A stretch of DNA of 64,000 nt, from contig AZWL01000005.1 in NCBI GenBank assembly GCA_000514715.1, forward strand, positions 186,001 through 250,000, read 5' to 3'. The translations under genes were made by a program, and so were the position numbers. The notes below the pieces were generated by a model. The model ran no database searches, was not told the DNA's origin, and was given only the letters and a program-made list of their open reading frames with translations. Each line of letters opens with the position of its first letter. The first letter of the stretch is position 1. Below, piece by piece: positions 1 to 9,447 of the stretch. This stretch comes from Streptomyces sp. CNH099. GTDB lineage: Bacteria > Actinomycetota > Actinomycetes > Streptomycetales > Streptomycetaceae.

Positions 1-1011
1 CCGCCCGGACCGCCCGGCCCGCCCGTACCTCCCGGACCCGCCACACCGCCCGGTCCGTACCCGCACGCCGCCACACCGCATGCCACCAACCCTCCGCAGG
101 CCGGCAGTCCGCACGCCGCCACGCCCCACGCCGGCCCGCTTCTCGGCGCCGTCGAGTGGCTCTACGACGCACCCGCCCGCCCCACCGACCGGCAGCGCCG
201 CATCGCCGGCCTCTACGCCCGCCACGCCAGCGACCACCTCGCCCGCCTCCTCGACCTGGCCCGCGCGCGCACCGCCGCCGACGGCGTCCGCGCCGCCCTG
301 CTCCCCGCCCGCCTCCCGCGCGTCCCCGGCGCCCGCGTCGCCGTCCGGCACCGCAGCGGGCCTCTCGGCGGCGGCGACTTCTACGACGTCCTCCCCCTCC
401 CCGACGGCGCCCTCGGCCTCGCCGTCGGCTCGGCCGGCGGCGGCGGGCCCGCCGCGGTCGCCGCGATGGGGCAGTTGCGCACGGGGCTGCGGGCGTACGC
501 GGTGATGGAGGGCGAGGACCCCGTCGCCGTCCTGTCCGACCTGGAACTCCTGATGCGGCTCACCGAACCCGGGCGCCGCGCCACCGCCCTCTTCGCGTAC
601 GCGCCGCCCGGCCGCCGCAGCATCGTCGTCGCCGGCGCCGGCCACTGCCCGCCGCTGGTCACCGGCCCGTGGCGCACCGAGTACGCCGAGACCTCGCTGT
701 CCGCCCCGCTGAACATGCTGACCTGCTGGGAGGCCCCCAGCGTCACGATCGACCCCGCCCCCGGAGAAACCGTCCTGCTCTACACGGACGGCCTCCTCCA
801 CCGCACCGGCCGCCCCGCCGAGCAGGCCATGACCCGCCTCCACCACGCCGCCGCCACCGCCCCCGCGCCCGTACGCGACGACCCCGAGGCGCTCACCGAC
901 CACGTCCTCGCCCGCCTCCTGCCCGCCGGCCCCGGCGACGGGCCCGGCGACGGCGACGGCGCCGACCACCCGGAGGACGTCGTCCTGCTCGCCGTCCAGC
1001 TCACCGGCTGA
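1..1011 (+). CDS. SpoIIE/PP2C-type protein phosphatase, 5' end cut by window edge
   Basis: The reading frame is open from base 1 to the TGA at 1009-1011 (336 visible residues), so the start lies outside the window. The visible N-terminus is Pro/His-rich and low complexity. The phosphatase part follows, with the GGDFYDV metal motif around residue 124 and LLYTDGLL near residue 260. The C-terminus ends in EDVVLLAVQL. These are SpoIIE-family Ser/Thr phosphatase landmarks; such proteins usually dephosphorylate anti-sigma antagonists in partner switching. Odd point: where the family normally has a GDVxGxG motif, this protein reads VGSAGGGG, so one metal-binding Asp appears to be Ser. Activity may be reduced. 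Family call confident; substrate unknown. Confidence 0.8.
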   Translation, partial: PPGPPGPPVPPGPATPPGPYPHAATPHATNPPQAGSPHAATPHAGPLLGAVEWLYDAPARPTDRQRRIAGLYARHASDHLARLLDLARARTAADGVRAALLPARLPRVPGARVAVRHRSGPLGGGDFYDVLPLPDGALGLAVGSAGGGGPAAVAAMGQLRTGLRAYAVMEGEDPVAVLSDLELLMRLTEPGRRATALFAYAPPGRRSIVVAGAGHCPPLVTGPWRTEYAETSLSAPLNMLTCWEAPSVTIDPAPGETVLLYTDGLLHRTGRPAEQAMTRLHHAAATAPAPVRDDPEALTDHVLARLLPAGPGDGPGDGDGADHPEDVVLLAVQLTG

Positions 1012-1133
1012 CGCCGCCGTACGGGCCGTAGGAGCCGTCGGAGCCGTACGAAACGTCACTGCTCGCGGGAGCCACGAGCCCCGCCCCCGGCCGTACGCTG
1101 GGAGGCGGCCGACGCATCGCAGAGGAGGAAGCC

Positions 1134-2678
1134 GTGACCGAGGAGCAGCCCCAGACCCGGACGCCCGAGACCGCGGAGACCGTGGAGCCGACGGCGACCG
1201 CGCAGGGCGCCGACGGCGCGGACGGGGCGGACGGCGCGCAGGAGCAGGCCGTCAAGCCGCGCAAGAACGGCCTGTACGGCGGCCTCTCGGACGAACTCGC
1301 CGAGAACATGAAGTCCGGCTGGGCCGACACCGAACGGCACGACCTCGAACCCGTCCCGCAGGCCCCGTACGCCGCCCGCCGCCGCGCCGCGCTCTCCGCC
1401 CGCTTCCCCGGCGAACGCCTCGTCGTGCCCGCCGGCAACCTCAAGACGCGGGCCAACGACACCGACTACCCCTTCCGCCCCTCTTCCGACTACGCCTACC
1501 TCACCGGCGACCAGACCGAGGACGGCGTCCTCGTCCTGGAGCCGGTGACCGCCGGCGACGGCACGCCGGGCCACGAGGCCACCGCGTACCTGCTGCCGCG
1601 CTCCGACCGCGACAACGGCGAGTTCTGGCTCTCCGGCCAGGGCGAGCTGTGGGTCGGCCGGCGCAACAGCCTCACCGAGAACGAGAAACTGCTCGGCCTG
1701 CCCGTCAAGGACGTACGCAAGCTCGCCGAGCACCTCGCGGCGGCCACCGGCCCCGTACGGCTGCTGCGCGGCTACGACGCCGCCGTCGAGAAGGCGCTGA
1801 CCGACAAGGTCACCAAGGAGCGGGACGAGGAGTTCCGCGTCTTCCTCTCCGAGATGCGGCTCGTCAAGGACGAGTTCGAGATCGCGGAGCTGGAGTACGC
1901 CTGCGAGTCCACCGCGCGCGGCTTCGAGGACGTCGTGAAGGTCCTCGACCGGGCCGAGGCCACCGGCGAGCGCTACATCGAGGGCACGTTCTTCCTCCGC
2001 GCCCGCGTCGAGGGCAACGACGTCGGCTACAGCTCCATCTGCGCCGCCGGCCCGCACGCCACCACGCTCCACTGGGTGCGCAACGACGGCGCGGTCCGCG
2101 CCGGCGAGCTGCTCCTGCTCGACGCCGGCGTCGAGACCCGCAACCTCTACACCGCCGACGTCACCCGCACCCTCCCCATCGACGGCACGTTCACCCCGCT
2201 GCAGCGGCGGATCTACGACGCCGTGTACGAGGCGCAGGAGGCGGGCATCGCCGCCGTGCGGCCGGGCGCGGCGTACCGCGACTTCCACGACGCCGCGCAG
2301 CGGGTGCTGGCCGCGAAGCTCATCGAGTGGGGGCTGCTGCAGGTCGAGGACGTGGACAAGGTGCTGGAGCTGGGGCTGCAGCGGCGCTGGACGCTGCACG
2401 GCACCGGGCACATGCTCGGCATCGACGTCCACGACTGCGCCGCGGCCCGCACGGAGGAGTACGTGGGCGGGACGCTGCGGGCCGGGATGTGCCTGACGGT
2501 GGAGCCGGGGCTGTACTTCCAGCCCGACGACCTCACGGTGCCCGAGGAGTACCGGGGCATCGGGGTGCGGATCGAGGACGACATCCTCGTGACGGAGGAC
2601 GGCTGCCGGAACCTGTCGGACGGCCTGCCGCGGCAGGCCGACGAGGTGGAGGCGTGGATGGCGCGGCTGCGCCCGTGA
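1134..2678 (+). CDS. pepP: Xaa-Pro aminopeptidase (aminopeptidase P, M24B)
   Basis: Metalloprotease removing an N-terminal residue that precedes proline; a cytosolic enzyme of peptide turnover. The GTG start is chosen because AGAGGAGG lies just upstream. The first 60 residues are an acidic Ala/Asp/Gly-rich extension. An AMP_N-type domain follows (YPFRPSSDYAYLTG). The C-terminal pita-bread domain carries the expected metal ligands: LLLDAG and YTADVTRT (two Asp), LHGTGHMLG (His), LTVEPGLY (Glu) and GVRIEDD (Glu). The 514-residue length fits actinobacterial aminopeptidase P. It is monocistronic, with a strong hairpin 75 bp after the stop. Confidence 0.93.
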   Translation: MTEEQPQTRTPETAETVEPTATAQGADGADGADGAQEQAVKPRKNGLYGGLSDELAENMKSGWADTERHDLEPVPQAPYAARRRAALSARFPGERLVVPAGNLKTRANDTDYPFRPSSDYAYLTGDQTEDGVLVLEPVTAGDGTPGHEATAYLLPRSDRDNGEFWLSGQGELWVGRRNSLTENEKLLGLPVKDVRKLAEHLAAATGPVRLLRGYDAAVEKALTDKVTKERDEEFRVFLSEMRLVKDEFEIAELEYACESTARGFEDVVKVLDRAEATGERYIEGTFFLRARVEGNDVGYSSICAAGPHATTLHWVRNDGAVRAGELLLLDAGVETRNLYTADVTRTLPIDGTFTPLQRRIYDAVYEAQEAGIAAVRPGAAYRDFHDAAQRVLAAKLIEWGLLQVEDVDKVLELGLQRRWTLHGTGHMLGIDVHDCAAARTEEYVGGTLRAGMCLTVEPGLYFQPDDLTVPEEYRGIGVRIEDDILVTEDGCRNLSDGLPRQADEVEAWMARLRP

Positions 2679-2752
2679 CCCGCGCGGCGTGACGGAGCAC
2701 CGGCCGGCGCGTACGGGCGGACACCGGCCGGTGCACCGGGGAAGACGCAGGA

Positions 2753-2785
2753 CGGCCGCGGAAGGTTCGCCGAGTTCCGCGGCCG
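2753..2785 (+). terminator. Hairpin terminator after pepP
   Basis: Perfect 11-bp inverted repeat, arms CGGCCGCGGAA (2753-2763) and TTCCGCGGCCG (2775-2785), 11-nt loop. It has no U-tract, as is usual for streptomycete terminators, and lies between pepP and the convergent histidine kinase gene. Confidence 0.7.
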
Positions 2786-2794
2786 CGCGTCCCG

Positions 2795-2850
2795 GCCCGC
2801 TCACCGGCGGTCCACCGGCCGCCCGCTCACCGGCCGCCCGCTCACCGGCC
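2795..2850. repeat. Short tandem repeat between convergent genes
   Basis: GCCCGCTCACCGGCC occurs twice head to tail (2821-2835 and 2836-2850), with a third near copy at about 2795-2808. It lies in the 3' flank of the histidine kinase gene. No function is evident; replication slippage would explain it. Confidence 0.6.
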
Positions 2851-2855
2851 CGCCG

Positions 2856-4422
2856 TTAGTCCGCCGGCCCGCCCGCGGGCGGGTCGGCGAGCGGCAGCCG
2901 TACGGTGAACAGCGCCCCGCCGCCCGGCGCGTCGCCGACGCCGATCGTGCCCCCGTGCCGCTCGACCACGTTCCGGACGATCGCCAGCCCCAGGCCCGCG
3001 CCGCCGTCGTCGCGGCTGCGCGCGTCGTCGAGGCGGACGAACCGCTCGAAGATCCGCTCCCGGTCGGCCGCCGGCACCCCCGCGCCGTCGTCCGCGACCT
3101 CCAGCACCGCCCACGCCCCCGCGCGGCGCACCCGCACGTCGACCCGGCCGGCGGCGTGCCGTACGGCGTTGTCCACCAGGTTGCCGACGACGCGCGCCAG
3201 CTGGCTGCGCGACCCGGTCACCGTCGCGTCGGCCGGCTCGCCGGCCACCACCGCCACCCGGCCCGCGTCCCCCCGGCCCTCGGCGTCACGCCGCGCCACG
3301 TCCTCGCGCACCAGCGCGCCCAGCGCCACCGGCTTGCCCACCGGCTCCTCGCCGGCGTCCAGCCGGGCCAGCAGCAGCAGGTCGGCGGCGAGGTCCTGCA
3401 GCCGCACGGTGTCCGCCACGGCGCCGTCGAGGTCGAGGAGTTCGGGGTGGGCGGCGGCGACCTCCAGCTGGGTGCGCAGCGAGGCGATGGGGCTGCGCAG
3501 CTCGTGCGAGGCGTCGGCGACGAAGCGGCGCTGGCGCTCGACGGACTCCTCCAGCGCGGTCAGGGTCTCGTTGGTCGTACGGGCCAGCCGGGCGACCTCG
3601 TCGCGGGTGGCGGGCTCGGGGACGCGGCGGGAGAGGTCGGTGGAGGCCGTGATGGCGGCCATCTCACCGCGGATGCCCTCGACGGGGCGCAGCGCGCGCC
3701 GCGTGACCAGCCAGGTCACCCCGGCCACGACGGCGAGCAGCGGCACCAGGCCGGCGAGCATGGCGCGGCCGACGGTGTCGACGGCGTTCTGCTCGGTGTC
3801 CAGGGGGACGCCGGCCCAGACGGTGTAGGTCCGGTCCCGCGGGGAGGTGGTCTTGAGACCGGCGAACCGGTAGTCGCCGAGCCTGCCGTCGAGTACGGCC
3901 CGGCCGTCGTCGTACTCGGCCTGGTCCGCGACCTCGCCCCGGCGCGGGTCGGCGGCGTCGGGGTCCGTGCCGGTGTCGTCGTCCGCGTCGTCGTCGGAGT
4001 CGTCTGCGCCGTCCGCGTCGTCCGCGTCGTCGTCGGAGTCGTCGTCCGCGTCGTCGTCCCCTGTGGGCGACGGGGTGGGGGTCGGGGTCGCGGAGGGCCG
4101 GGTGCGGGTCTCGGGCGGGGGGTCGGTGGCGGCCCCGCCGGCGCCGTCGAGGTGCGTGAGACCGTCGCTGACCAGCAGGATCGCGTCGTCGTCCGCGCGT
4201 ACGACCATGGGGCTGTCGTCGGGGAGGTCGATGTCGGCGAGCGGGACGCCGTTGCTCAGCTCGGTGGCGATCCGGCGGGCGTTCACCTCGGCCTGCAGGG
4301 CGGCCTGGTCGTGCAGGTTGGAGCGGAGTACGAGCAGCACGGCGACGCCCGCGGCGACCAGCGCCAGGGCGACGACGGCCGTCGCGCCGACCGCGGCCTT
4401 GGCGCGTACCGAGGAGAACGGG

Positions 4423-4430
<8 letters not shown>
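2856..4430 (-). CDS. Two-component sensor histidine kinase with Asp-rich outer segment
   Basis: Membrane sensor kinase of 524 residues, GTG start overlapping the upstream response regulator gene by 8 bp. TM1 is at residues 13-36 and TM2 at about 223-243. HAMP follows, then the HisKA motif FVADASHELRSP (phospho-acceptor His309), then HATPase motifs NLVDNAVRHA, DDGAGVP and GGAGLGLAI. The outer loop contains a striking Asp run at residues 125-153. The divergent gene's product is equally Asp-rich and carries a PepSY-like domain, which suggests a shared cationic ligand such as a metal or peptide. That link is inference. Co-transcribed after its regulator. Confidence 0.9.
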
Positions 4431-5121
<691 letters not shown>

Positions 5122-5144
5122 GCCCCCAGGGTGGCAAACCGAAG

Positions 5145-5191
5145 CTGAAGAACCCTTCAGGTGGCTTCAGGGTGCCTTCAGGATCGTTCAG
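5145..5191. promoter_or_regulatory. Phased TTCAG direct repeats, probable response-regulator operator
   Basis: TTCAG begins at 5156, 5166, 5177 and 5187 (spacing 10, 11, 10 bp, one helical turn each). The inverted CTGAAG at 5145-5150 makes the first copy part of a CTGAAG-N4-CTTCAG palindrome. The array sits between the divergent response-regulator and PepSY genes. Binding by the neighbouring regulator is inferred. Confidence 0.65.
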
Positions 5192-5250
5192 GCAGCTTGG
5201 TCTCCGTCAGCACACAGCGGCAGAAGCCGCCGGAAGCGGGAGGAACCCTC

Positions 5251-5763
5251 ATGAAGCGCAACATCGTCATCGCCGCCGTCGCCACCGCCGCGCTGGTCAC
5301 GGGCGGCACGGTGACCGCGGTGGCGGTCGCGGACGACGACGGGGCGGAGGCGGCCTCGATGCCGGCGGACGTGCGGGTGGGCGACGACGGCGCCGACGAC
5401 CGGGACGACCGCGACGACCGCGACGACGACGGTGACGGTGACGACCGGGACGACGACGGCAGGGACGACGACGGCGACGACCGCGCCGAGGCCGAGGCGC
5501 TCGCGGCGGCGAAGGTGACCGTCGACGACGCCGTCGCGGCGGCGCTGCAGGAGCGGGCCGGCACGGTGGAGTCGGCCGAGTTCGACGGCGACGACCGCGG
5601 CGCCCACCGGTGGGAGATCGACATCCTCGGCGACGACGGCACGTGGTACGAGGTCGCCGTCGACGCCGGCAGCGGCGAGGTCGTCGCCGACCGCGACGAC
5701 CGCGACGACCGCAGGGACGACGACGGCAAGGACGACGACCGCGACGACCGCGGCGACGACTGA
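5251..5763 (+). CDS. Secreted Asp-rich PepSY-domain protein
   Basis: 170 residues; the ATG follows GGGAGGAA. A signal sequence covers residues 1-28 (AALVTGG...VAVA). A long Asp/Arg/Gly-rich segment (residues 44-80) is followed by a PepSY-like domain at 86-146: VTVDDAVAAAL, then WEIDIL and WYEVAVDAGSGEVV. A second Asp-rich tail closes the protein. PepSY proteins often sit beside two-component systems or act as peptidase inhibitors. Here the gene is divergent from a kinase that also has an Asp-rich outer loop. A role as accessory ligand-binder for that sensor is plausible but unproven. Confidence 0.8.
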   Translation: MKRNIVIAAVATAALVTGGTVTAVAVADDDGAEAASMPADVRVGDDGADDRDDRDDRDDDGDGDDRDDDGRDDDGDDRAEAEALAAAKVTVDDAVAAALQERAGTVESAEFDGDDRGAHRWEIDILGDDGTWYEVAVDAGSGEVVADRDDRDDRRDDDGKDDDRDDRGDD

Positions 5764-5775
5764 TCGCCGCGGACG

Positions 5776-5816
5776 GAGGCCGGCGCCGGGACCCCGTGGT
5801 TCCCGGCGCCGGCCTC
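5776..5816. terminator. Bidirectional hairpin terminator
   Basis: Perfect 16-bp arms GAGGCCGGCGCCGGGA (5776-5791) and TCCCGGCGCCGGCCTC (5801-5816), 9-nt loop, placed between the convergent PepSY and DUF1772 genes. Confidence 0.8.
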
Positions 5817-5830
5817 GTGCCGTCACCCCG

Positions 5831-6346
5831 CTACCCCTTGCCGGTGGCGCGTCCGTACTGCAGCAGCGCCCACGTCACGCAGCCGAAGGAGAGCACGGAG
5901 ACGACGGAGCGGACGTTGTTCCACCGCACCCACCTGTCCTCCATCCGCTCCCGCACGGCCGCCAGGTCCTTGATCTGGTCGACGGCGCCGGCCGCGTCCA
6001 ACTCGTCGTTCAGCGGCACGTTGACGGCGAAGGTGATGACGAGCATGACCGCGTACAGCGCCAACGCCGCGATCACCCACGGCAGCGCCTTCGACCGCTG
6101 GTCGCCGTCCGCGCCGAGCAGCAGCCCGCCGGCCAGCAGCAGGAGGACGATCGCGCCGCCGAAGCTGAGGGCGAACCAGCCGTTCATCATCGCCCTGTTC
6201 ATGTGCTGGAAGGTCTCGACGAAGCTGCGGTCGCCGGCGCGGGCGAGGCCCGGCATCACCGAGTACGACCAGACGTAGAACAGCCCGGCGCTCAGCCCCG
6301 TGGTGAGGACGGCCGCGAACAGCACCGCCGTGCGAAGGTCAGACAT
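5831..6346 (-). CDS. DUF1772 (anthrone-oxygenase-like) membrane protein
   Basis: 171 residues with four predicted membrane helices (about 7-27, 55-78, 88-110, 145-165) and the DUF1772 pattern of a polar loop carrying NVPLNDEL before the last helix. Members are called anthrone-oxygenase-like from fungal relatives, but bacterial members are uncharacterised. The ATG overlaps the upstream oxidoreductase gene by 8 bp with GGAG in place, so the two are translationally coupled. The pairing with an NmrA-like enzyme and divergent AraC regulator suggests a small redox or detoxification unit. Confidence 0.8.
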   Translation of the reverse strand: MSDLRTAVLFAAVLTTGLSAGLFYVWSYSVMPGLARAGDRSFVETFQHMNRAMMNGWFALSFGGAIVLLLLAGGLLLGADGDQRSKALPWVIAALALYAVMLVITFAVNVPLNDELDAAGAVDQIKDLAAVRERMEDRWVRWNNVRSVVSVLSFGCVTWALLQYGRATGKG

Positions 6347-7169
6347 TCCAGGCTCCTCTCTCGGCCGCGTCGCGCACGAAGTCGGTGAAGTCGCGGGGCG
6401 CGCGTCCCAGGGCCTGCCGTACGCCGTCGGACAGGTGTGCGTTGCGGCCGTCGAGGATGCGCGTGAACAGCTCGGCGAAGATCTCGACGAACTCCTCCGG
6501 CAGCTGCCCGGCGACCACCTCGCGGAACTGCTCGTGGGTGACCGGCACGTACCGCACCTCGCGGCCCGTGGCCTTGCTGATCTCGGCCGCGGCCTCGCCG
6601 AACGTGAGCAGCCGGGGGCCGCTCAGCTCGTACGTGGTCCCACTGTGCCCGTCCTCGGTGAGGGCCGCGACCACGACGTCGGCGATGTCGCGGGTGTCGA
6701 CGAACGGCTCGGGCACGTCGGCGGCGGGCAGGACGAGTTCGCCGCCGAGCACCGGGTCGAGGAGGAAGTCCTCGTCGAAGTTCTGCATGAACCAGGCGCA
6801 GCGGACGACGGTCCACTCCGCGCCGGACTCCTTGACGGCGTCCTCGCCGGGGTGGCATTCGGGTTCGCCGCGCCCGGAGAGCAGCACGAACCGCCGCACC
6901 CCGGCGCGTACCGCCGTCTCGGTGAACGCGCGCAAGGCGGGGGCGGCGGCGGGGTCGGCGAGGTCGGGGGCGTAGGTGAGGTAGGCGGCGCGGACGCCGC
7001 GGAGTGCGGGCTCCCAGGTGGCGCGGTCGTGCCAGTCGAAGGGGACCTCGCTGCGGCGGGAGACGGCGCGGACGGCGCGGCCGCGGGCGGCCAGCTGCTC
7101 CGCGACGCGGCGGCCGGTCTTGCCGGTGCCGCCGACGACCAGGTGGGTGTGCTGCTCGGTGTTCGTCAT
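6339..7169 (-). CDS. NmrA-like NAD(P)-binding oxidoreductase
   Basis: 276 residues from the ATG at 7169, chosen because CTGGGGA precedes it; an upstream in-frame extension would encode an unlikely MERPARRGF leader. The N-terminal dinucleotide motif is VVGGTGKTGRRVAEQL. The middle has RRFVLLSGRG and the C-terminal half FVDTRDIADVVVAAL, typical of atypical short-chain dehydrogenases of the NmrA/HSCARG type. There is no YxxxK pair, so the protein may be a redox sensor rather than a dehydrogenase. It is co-transcribed with the DUF1772 gene and divergent from an AraC regulator. Confidence 0.85.
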   Translation of the reverse strand: MTNTEQHTHLVVGGTGKTGRRVAEQLAARGRAVRAVSRRSEVPFDWHDRATWEPALRGVRAAYLTYAPDLADPAAAPALRAFTETAVRAGVRRFVLLSGRGEPECHPGEDAVKESGAEWTVVRCAWFMQNFDEDFLLDPVLGGELVLPAADVPEPFVDTRDIADVVVAALTEDGHSGTTYELSGPRLLTFGEAAAEISKATGREVRYVPVTHEQFREVVAGQLPEEFVEIFAELFTRILDGRNAHLSDGVRQALGRAPRDFTDFVRDAAERGAWNV

Positions 7170-7195
7170 ATCCCCAGTGAAGCCGCGCCGGGCTG

Positions 7196-7243
7196 GACGC
7201 TCCATGGTTCAGAGGCTCGTCCGCATACGCGAGCGTCTACCCT
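7196..7243. promoter_or_regulatory. Divergent promoter: AraC-type half-sites and leaderless -10
   Basis: GACGCTC (7196-7202) and GAGCGTC (7231-7237) are perfect inverted half-sites about 35 bp apart. The second abuts the -10 hexamer TACCCT (7238-7243), which stands 7 nt before the ATG of the AraC gene, as in leaderless transcripts. Autorepression by the AraC protein is inferred. Confidence 0.5.
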
Positions 7244-7250
7244 GGCCGGT

Positions 7251-8189
7251 ATGGACTCGCTCGGCGGACTCCTCGACAGCCCTCGCGCACGCGGCGCGTT
7301 CATGATGCGCGCGATCCTCGACCCGCCGTGGTCGGTGCGGATCGTGGACCGGGCGCCGCTGTGCATCGTGGCGCTGGCGAGCGGCACGGCGTGGGTGACG
7401 TACGACGGCGCGGAGCCGGTGCCGGTGGGCGAGGGCGAGCTGGCGATCATGCGCGGCCCGGACCCGTACGTCTTCTCCGACGACCCGGCCACCGAGCCGC
7501 AGGCGCTGATCCACCCGGGCGGGCGCTGCGAGACGCCGGACGGCCACAGCCTCGCCGAGGAGATGGGCCTGGGCGTACGGACCTGGGGCCGCAGCGGCGA
7601 CGGCGCGGCGAAGATGCTCATCGGCTCGTACGAGCACACCGGCGAGATCGGCGCGCGGCTGCTGGACGCGCTGCCGCGGCTGGTGGTGCTGCGCCGGGAC
7701 ACCTGGGACTGCCCGCTGCTGCCGCTGCTGGAGGAGGAGATCGTGCGGGACGACCCGGCGCAGGAGGTGGTGCTGGACCGGCTGCTGGACCTGCTGACGG
7801 TGGCGGCGCTGCGGGCGTGGTTCGCCCGGCCGGAGGCGCAGGCGCCGGGGTGGTACCGGGCCCAGGGCGATCCGGTGGTCGGCCGGGCGCTGAAGCTGCT
7901 GCACAACAACCCGGCGCACCCGTGGACGGTGGCGGAGCTGGCGGTGCGGGCGGGGGTGTCGCGGGCGGCGCTGGCGCGGCGGTTCGCGGAGCTGGTCGGG
8001 GAGCCGCCGATGACGTATCTGACGGGGTGGCGGCTGGCGTTGGCGGCGGATCTGCTGCGGGAGCCGGACGCGACGGTGGGCGCGGTGGCGCGGCGGGTGG
8101 GGTACGGGAGCCCGTTCGCGCTGAGCGCGGCGTTCAAGCGGGTGCACGGGGTGAGCCCGCAGGAGCACCGCCTGGCCGCGGCGGGCTGA
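7251..8189 (+). CDS. AraC-family regulator with cupin-type sensor domain
   Basis: 312 residues. The N-terminal half is a cupin-like effector domain (WVTYDG, GEGELAIMRGPDPY, ALIHPGGRCE). The C-terminal HTH_18 domain spans about 210-308 with the second-helix signature VGYGSPFALSAAFKRVHGVSPQEHR. There is no ribosome-binding site before the ATG, but a -10 hexamer lies 7 nt upstream, so the mRNA is probably leaderless. It is divergent from the NmrA-like gene, its likely target. In this subfamily the cupin domain usually binds a small molecule that is often a substrate of the adjacent enzyme. Confidence 0.88.
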   Translation: MDSLGGLLDSPRARGAFMMRAILDPPWSVRIVDRAPLCIVALASGTAWVTYDGAEPVPVGEGELAIMRGPDPYVFSDDPATEPQALIHPGGRCETPDGHSLAEEMGLGVRTWGRSGDGAAKMLIGSYEHTGEIGARLLDALPRLVVLRRDTWDCPLLPLLEEEIVRDDPAQEVVLDRLLDLLTVAALRAWFARPEAQAPGWYRAQGDPVVGRALKLLHNNPAHPWTVAELAVRAGVSRAALARRFAELVGEPPMTYLTGWRLALAADLLREPDATVGAVARRVGYGSPFALSAAFKRVHGVSPQEHRLAAAG

Positions 8190-8321
8190 CCCGGGCGGGC
8201 GGCGGCGTACGGCGCCGGGCGGCGTGCGGGCGTAGGGAGCCGGCGGCGCGCGGGGCGTACGGGACCGCCGTCCGGGCGCGCACGGGGAGCGGGTGCACCC
8301 GCCCTCTGCCAGTGTCGGAGC

Positions 8322-9425
8322 ATGACCGTCCGCACGGCTGCCCGACGTCTCTCCTGGCCGGCGGTCGGGCCGCCGGTCGCGGCCGTGGTGCTCGCCCTCA
8401 CCTGGCAGCGTTCGCTCTCCGGCGCCGTCACCGCCGCCGTCGCCTTCTTCCTCGTCTCCGCCGTGCTGGCCGCCGTGCACCACGCGGAGGTGGTCGCCGA
8501 GCGGATCGGCCAGCCGTACGGGGCGCTGGTGCTGGCGGTGGCGGTGACGGTCATCGAGGTGGCGCTGATCGTCACGATCATGGCCGACGGCGGCGGGAAG
8601 GCGAGCGCGCTCGCCCGCGACACCGTCTTCGCCGCCGTGATGATCACCTGCAACGGGATCGTCGGCCTCAGCCTGCTGCTGGTCGCGCTGCGCCACGGCG
8701 AGGCGTTCTTCAGCGCCGAGGGCACGGGCACGCAGCTGGCGACGGTGACGACGCTGGCCGGCCTCAGCCTCGTCCTGCCGACGTTCACGTCGAGCGAGCC
8801 GGGCCCGGTCTTCTCGGCGCCGCAGCTGGCCTTCGCGGCGCTCGCGTCGATCGCGCTGTACGGGCTCTTCGTCGCCACCCAGACGGTGCGGCACCGGGAG
8901 AAGTTCCTGCCCGTGACGCCCGCCGGCGACGTCATCGACGATCTGGACGACCCGGCGCACCGGCCGTCCCCGCGCGCCGCCCGGCTGAGCCTCGGGCTGC
9001 TGCTGCTGGCGCTGGTCTGCGTCGTGGGCCTGGCGAAGGGCGTGCAGCCGGCGATCGAGGACGGGCTCGACGCGGCGGACCTGCCGCGTTCGGCGGTGGG
9101 CGCGGCGATCGCGCTGCTGGTGCTGCTGCCGGAGTCGATCGCGGCGGTGCGGGCGGCGGGCCGGGACCGGGTGCAGACGAGCCTGAACCTGGCGTACGGC
9201 TCGGCGATCGCGAGCATCGGACTGACGATCCCGGCGGTCGCGGTCGCGTCGATCTGGCTGGCGGGGCCGCTGAAGCTGGGGCTGGGCGACAGCCAGCTGG
9301 TGCTGCTGACGATGACGGTGGTGGTGGGGACGCTGACGGTGACGCACGGGCGGGCGACCCTGCAGCAGGGCGGGGTGCATCTGGCGCTGTTCTGCGCGTA
9401 CCTCGTGCTTGCGGTGATGCCGTAG
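8322..9425 (+). CDS. chaA: Ca2+/H+ (cation/proton) antiporter, ChaA type
   Basis: 367 residues, about eleven membrane helices in two homologous halves split by an acidic cytoplasmic loop (near 200-220). The first half carries HHAEVVAERIGQPYGAL followed by TVIEVALI; the second carries LLPESIAAVRAA and TSLNLAYGSAIASIG. These are the alpha-repeat acidic motifs of the CaCA superfamily, ChaA branch. It exports Ca2+ (or Na+/K+) in exchange for protons across the cytoplasmic membrane. Monocistronic; its stop lies 22 bp from the convergent MarR gene's stop. No strong ribosome-binding site is visible. Confidence 0.9.
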   Translation: MTVRTAARRLSWPAVGPPVAAVVLALTWQRSLSGAVTAAVAFFLVSAVLAAVHHAEVVAERIGQPYGALVLAVAVTVIEVALIVTIMADGGGKASALARDTVFAAVMITCNGIVGLSLLLVALRHGEAFFSAEGTGTQLATVTTLAGLSLVLPTFTSSEPGPVFSAPQLAFAALASIALYGLFVATQTVRHREKFLPVTPAGDVIDDLDDPAHRPSPRAARLSLGLLLLALVCVVGLAKGVQPAIEDGLDAADLPRSAVGAAIALLVLLPESIAAVRAAGRDRVQTSLNLAYGSAIASIGLTIPAVAVASIWLAGPLKLGLGDSQLVLLTMTVVVGTLTVTHGRATLQQGGVHLALFCAYLVLAVMP

Positions 9426-9447
9426 GCGGCCGCGCGGGGGCCCGCGG

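Noticed and set aside
156..1031. Long Arg/Pro-rich plus-strand frame over the SpoIIE gene
   Set aside because: Shadow frame of GC-rich coding DNA; composition is noise and the frame open from base 1 carries GGDFYDV and TDGL.
1056..2804. 582-codon minus-strand frame across pepP
   Set aside because: Antisense shadow; no domain, while pepP has all metal ligands.
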